Assembly (NCBI GenBank): GCA_964384335.1
Contig: CAYLKN010000008.1
Coordinates: forward strand, 11,996-75,995
Origin: JAUICS01 sp964384335
GTDB lineage: Bacteria; Pseudomonadota; Alphaproteobacteria; Micavibrionales; Micavibrionaceae
DNA length: 64,000 bases
Direction: 5' to 3'
Of the stretch, positions 61,178-64,000 are shown one piece after another. Below the pieces are notes generated by a model, which did no database searches, had not been told where the DNA came from, and saw nothing but the letters and a program-made list of their open reading frames with translations. Within the stretch, counting starts at the first letter, position 1, and each line of letters starts with the position of its first letter. Position numbers and translations under genes: made by a program.

Positions 61178-64000
61178 ATGAAGGGCGCAATTACAAAGTC
61201 GGCAGATTTTCAGGATAAACAAGACATTGAAGATGATGAAATCTTCAATACGGATTCCGTTTCGCGTTTTTCCACCAATTACAAACCGGATTTCATCATT
61301 AAAAATTCAAATTTTGCTGGCAAAACGCCGGTAATCAGCTATGAACATCAGGATTTAAAAGGATCCGCGACTGTTAATAGTGAATTTCAGATTAAGGAAT
61401 CCGGTCCTGAAGACGGTCACGGGCTTACCGAAGTTCAAAAGCTAAACAGCGAGGCTTTCAAAACAGATTCGGTTGATCGCACTTTAAATTCAGGCAATTC
61501 AGAAAATTCTATCATCAAATCGCACTGGCTGAGCGTCGATCAAAGCGAACTGGATCTTCCGACATCGGGTGAGGCGGACGGATGGCATATCAATGCCGTT
61601 AATGCCTGGGAAGCATGGGCGGATTATTCCGGGGCCGGCGTCATTATTTCGATTGTTGACGACGGGTGGCAAAGTTACAGTCATCCTGATCTGGATGACA
61701 ACATCCGGGATGATCTTGCCGATCCAAACGGAGAAAACGGAAGATCGCACGGCCAGAATACGACCGGCCTGATAGGGGCGGAGGCAAACGGATCCCAGGT
61801 AATCGGCATTGCCTACGATTCCGATCTATCCCCGGAAATATGGGGAACTCAGGGCATAATCGATGCGGGAGGTTATGCCGATGTGATGAACAACAGCTGG
61901 CACTTTGTGTCCATTTTTAATAATGCCGGCCGTTCTCAGGTGGAAACCGCAGTCAGTAACGGCCGGGATGGTCTTGGTACTATTGTCGTTTTTTCGGCAG
62001 GAAATTCCAGAACAGACGATATCAGCGCGAATGTCTTTGGTATGCAGTCAATGCCGGAGACCATAACCGTTGCGGCTATGGATACGGATTACGATCATAC
62101 CTATTTCAGCAGTGCAGGTTCATCTCTGCTTATTACTGCGCCAGGGATAGGGCTTCAGACAACAAATGGAGAATCGGGAGTTAACAATTATTTTGCCGGC
62201 ACTTCCGGCTCGGCACCCATCGTATCCGGTGTCGTCGGGCTTATGCTGGAGGCCAATGCCGATCTTGGCTGGCGGGATGTTCACCAGATCCTTACCCTTT
62301 CGGCAGATCAGAATAATCCCGGCGACAGCGGATGGGCATTTAACGGTGCGCAGAACTGGAATGGCGGCGGCATGCATTTCAGCCACGATCACGGTTTCGG
62401 GATCGTGGATGCGCACGCGGCCGTACGTCTTGCAGAAACATGGGAAGGTCAGAGAACTTCGTCCAATGAAGTCAGCATCAGTGCAACCAGAACGCCAAAT
62501 GTGACGATACCCGATAACAGTAATGCAATCACCCAGACGATTGATATGTCTTCACAACAGAACCTTACTATCGAGTCGGTTGAGTTGACCGTGGATATCA
62601 ATAACCACGGGCAGATCGGCGATCTGGATATTTATCTTGTTTCACCGGACGGAACTGAAGCCAGAATACTCGATAATATGATGTACGGTAATGCAAGGCA
62701 GTATAATAGTGTGACGCAGGATTATAACGGCAGTACAATAACCAGCCTTGACTATACTTTTGCCGCCCAGAATTTTCGGGGTGAGGAAAGCAGCGGCGTT
62801 TGGACACTCCGTATTCAGGATACAGCCTTTAACAACCAGGGTGTTCTTGCAGACTGGACTTTAAGGATAAATGGTGAGGCGGTCAGTGCAGACGATACCT
62901 ATTTTTTCAGTGACGAATATGGAGATCTTTCGGGGCGGTCAACCGCATTTACCGATAATGATGGCGGTACAGACACCTTTAACGCGGCCATGCTGACATC
63001 AGGGATTACTGTTGATCTGGAGGCGGGCACAGGAACGATTGACGGTCAGAATATTACGGTCTCCGGTATCGAAAACATCTACGGAGGCGACGGGAATGAC
63101 ACCGTAACAGGTAACAGTGTCGCGAATACCATAAATACCGGACGCGGCGATGATATCATTTACGGTTCTGCCGGATCAGACATTCTTTATGGAGGCGCCG
63201 GAAACGATCAGGTTATATACAGCCTTGCAATAACGCATTTTGATGTTGTTCTGCTTGACGCCACCACAGTATCACTGGCTGATTATGCCGGAAATCTCGG
63301 AATGGATACGCTTTACAACTTTGAAACCTATACGTTTAACAGTGTTGATTACACATATAGCGATCTCGAAACATACATAACAACCGGACTTCCCGAAATT
63401 AAAATCAAACTGGAAAATGAGGACTGGAAATATGTCTATAAAACACAGGGCCTCGCAAATGAAACACTCAGTGCGGACAGTGTCGGCTATGAGGAAACCG
63501 TTGGAAACGTTTTTACTGTAATCAGAACCGGCACAACTTTGAGCTTGGAAATACTGGATTCTTCGGTTGCCACGACAGTGGGTGTGAGAGGTACTGACAA
63601 CGGCGAAACCATTGAGATAAGCGGGACCGATAACAGTATGACAATTGATGTGAAAGGTTTCGCAGGCGATGATACTCTGAATTTTAGCGCCCTTGACGGG
63701 CAATTTATTGTAAATGGCGGTGCGGGTGAAGATACAATCACCGGCGGTAACAGCGATGATCATCTTTTTGGTGGAGATGATGCGGATACGATTTCGGGAG
63801 GCTCCGGCAATGATTACATATATGGCGGATATCAGAGCGATATTCTGAATGGCAATTCAGGCGATGATGAAATTCTGGGCGGACAGAGCAGCGATACGCT
63901 GAACGGCGACGAAGGAAACGACCGTCTTGAAGGCGAGCACGGCAATGACACGCTGAACGGTGGCGCGGGCGATGATGTTCTTATCGGCGGGGAAGGCAAT
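61178..64000 (+). CDS. Subtilisin/kexin-like protease with P domain and RTX repeats (3' end outside window)
   Basis: 941 codons are open from ATG 61178 to the right edge. There is no signal peptide. A propeptide-like segment (about 1-125) leads to an S8 catalytic domain with Asp161 in SIVDDGW, His191 in GRSHGQNTTG, an oxyanion Asn in FSAGN and Ser343 in AGTSGSAP. The DDG pattern and a following P/Homo-B-like domain (about 440-570, with GDLDIYLVSPDGTEA and GVWTLRIQDTAFNNQGVLADWTLRING) are kexin-like. From about 625 come RTX nonapeptides (GGDGNDTVTG, GGAGNDQV), a non-repeat insert (about 685-825), then more repeats (GGAGEDTITGG, GGSGNDYIYGG). Lack of a signal plus RTX points to type I secretion. 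Neither transporter genes nor the stop are visible. Confidence 0.93.
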   Translation, partial: MKGAITKSADFQDKQDIEDDEIFNTDSVSRFSTNYKPDFIIKNSNFAGKTPVISYEHQDLKGSATVNSEFQIKESGPEDGHGLTEVQKLNSEAFKTDSVDRTLNSGNSENSIIKSHWLSVDQSELDLPTSGEADGWHINAVNAWEAWADYSGAGVIISIVDDGWQSYSHPDLDDNIRDDLADPNGENGRSHGQNTTGLIGAEANGSQVIGIAYDSDLSPEIWGTQGIIDAGGYADVMNNSWHFVSIFNNAGRSQVETAVSNGRDGLGTIVVFSAGNSRTDDISANVFGMQSMPETITVAAMDTDYDHTYFSSAGSSLLITAPGIGLQTTNGESGVNNYFAGTSGSAPIVSGVVGLMLEANADLGWRDVHQILTLSADQNNPGDSGWAFNGAQNWNGGGMHFSHDHGFGIVDAHAAVRLAETWEGQRTSSNEVSISATRTPNVTIPDNSNAITQTIDMSSQQNLTIESVELTVDINNHGQIGDLDIYLVSPDGTEARILDNMMYGNARQYNSVTQDYNGSTITSLDYTFAAQNFRGEESSGVWTLRIQDTAFNNQGVLADWTLRINGEAVSADDTYFFSDEYGDLSGRSTAFTDNDGGTDTFNAAMLTSGITVDLEAGTGTIDGQNITVSGIENIYGGDGNDTVTGNSVANTINTGRGDDIIYGSAGSDILYGGAGNDQVIYSLAITHFDVVLLDATTVSLADYAGNLGMDTLYNFETYTFNSVDYTYSDLETYITTGLPEIKIKLENEDWKYVYKTQGLANETLSADSVGYEETVGNVFTVIRTGTTLSLEILDSSVATTVGVRGTDNGETIEISGTDNSMTIDVKGFAGDDTLNFSALDGQFIVNGGAGEDTITGGNSDDHLFGGDDADTISGGSGNDYIYGGYQSDILNGNSGDDEILGGQSSDTLNGDEGNDRLEGEHGNDTLNGGAGDDVLIGGEGN

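Noticed and set aside
63076..64000. GGCGGNNNNGGNAAYGAT-type repeats as a tandem DNA repeat
   Set aside because: They are degenerate RTX nonapeptide codons within the protease gene, not a separate repeat element.

Overview
The window is chromosomal DNA of a Gram-negative alphaproteobacterium. This rests on several family assignments: a DivK–PleD pair, a C4-pathway 5-aminolevulinate synthase (HemA), an alphaproteobacterial SspB, an EipB/DUF1849 protein and a DUF455 protein. The gene content (Dot/Icm-type secretion genes, flagellar genes, many signalling proteins, a secreted RTX protease) would suit a Micavibrio-like lineage, but that placement is a guess. I saw no tRNA, rRNA, CRISPR array, insertion sequence or phage gene.

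Layout: 1-6.4 kb holds the end of an alpha/beta hydrolase, a Tat-exported MsrB, an RND efflux pair and a second hydrolase. 6.4-12.4 kb holds sspB, a cyclic-nucleotide-binding protein, guaA, an AT-rich sulfotransferase-like gene, a receiver protein, an Hpt protein, and prfB with its programmed +1 frameshift. 12.4-30.2 kb is mixed: a 945-residue exported coiled-coil protein, a degenerate-GGDEF/EAL protein, a Ddl-like ligase divergent from a hydrolase and a membrane-fused MurF-like ligase, cutA, an RsmC-like methyltransferase, an AMIN-domain lipoprotein, a WecA/MraY-type transferase, mnmC, an M3 dipeptidase and a patatin.

30.2-46.3 kb is the most interesting part. On the minus strand lies a block in the order IcmL-like, IcmL-like, IcmK/DotH, IcmE/DotG, IcmG/DotF, an IcmC/IcmD-like fusion, IcmD-like. 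This matches the icmM-L-K-E-G-C-D order of type IVB secretion systems. Divergent from it is a tightly packed plus-strand run of seven exported proteins. Five are paralogs (403-476 residues) of a family I do not recognise, and four of those carry a cysteine cluster at the mature N-terminus. Between them sit an unknown exported protein and a degenerate LytM/M23-like protein. I propose this as an undescribed envelope or surface module working with the secretion system.

46.3-64 kb: flgK-flgL behind an excellent sigma-54 promoter match, ihfB, an acyl-CoA ligase, a receiver protein divergent from a hybrid histidine kinase, hemA, rpmG, a GNAT acetyltransferase, a DUF455 protein, a candidate small RNA, eipB, divK-pleD, and a subtilisin/kexin-like protease with a P domain and RTX repeats that runs off the right edge.
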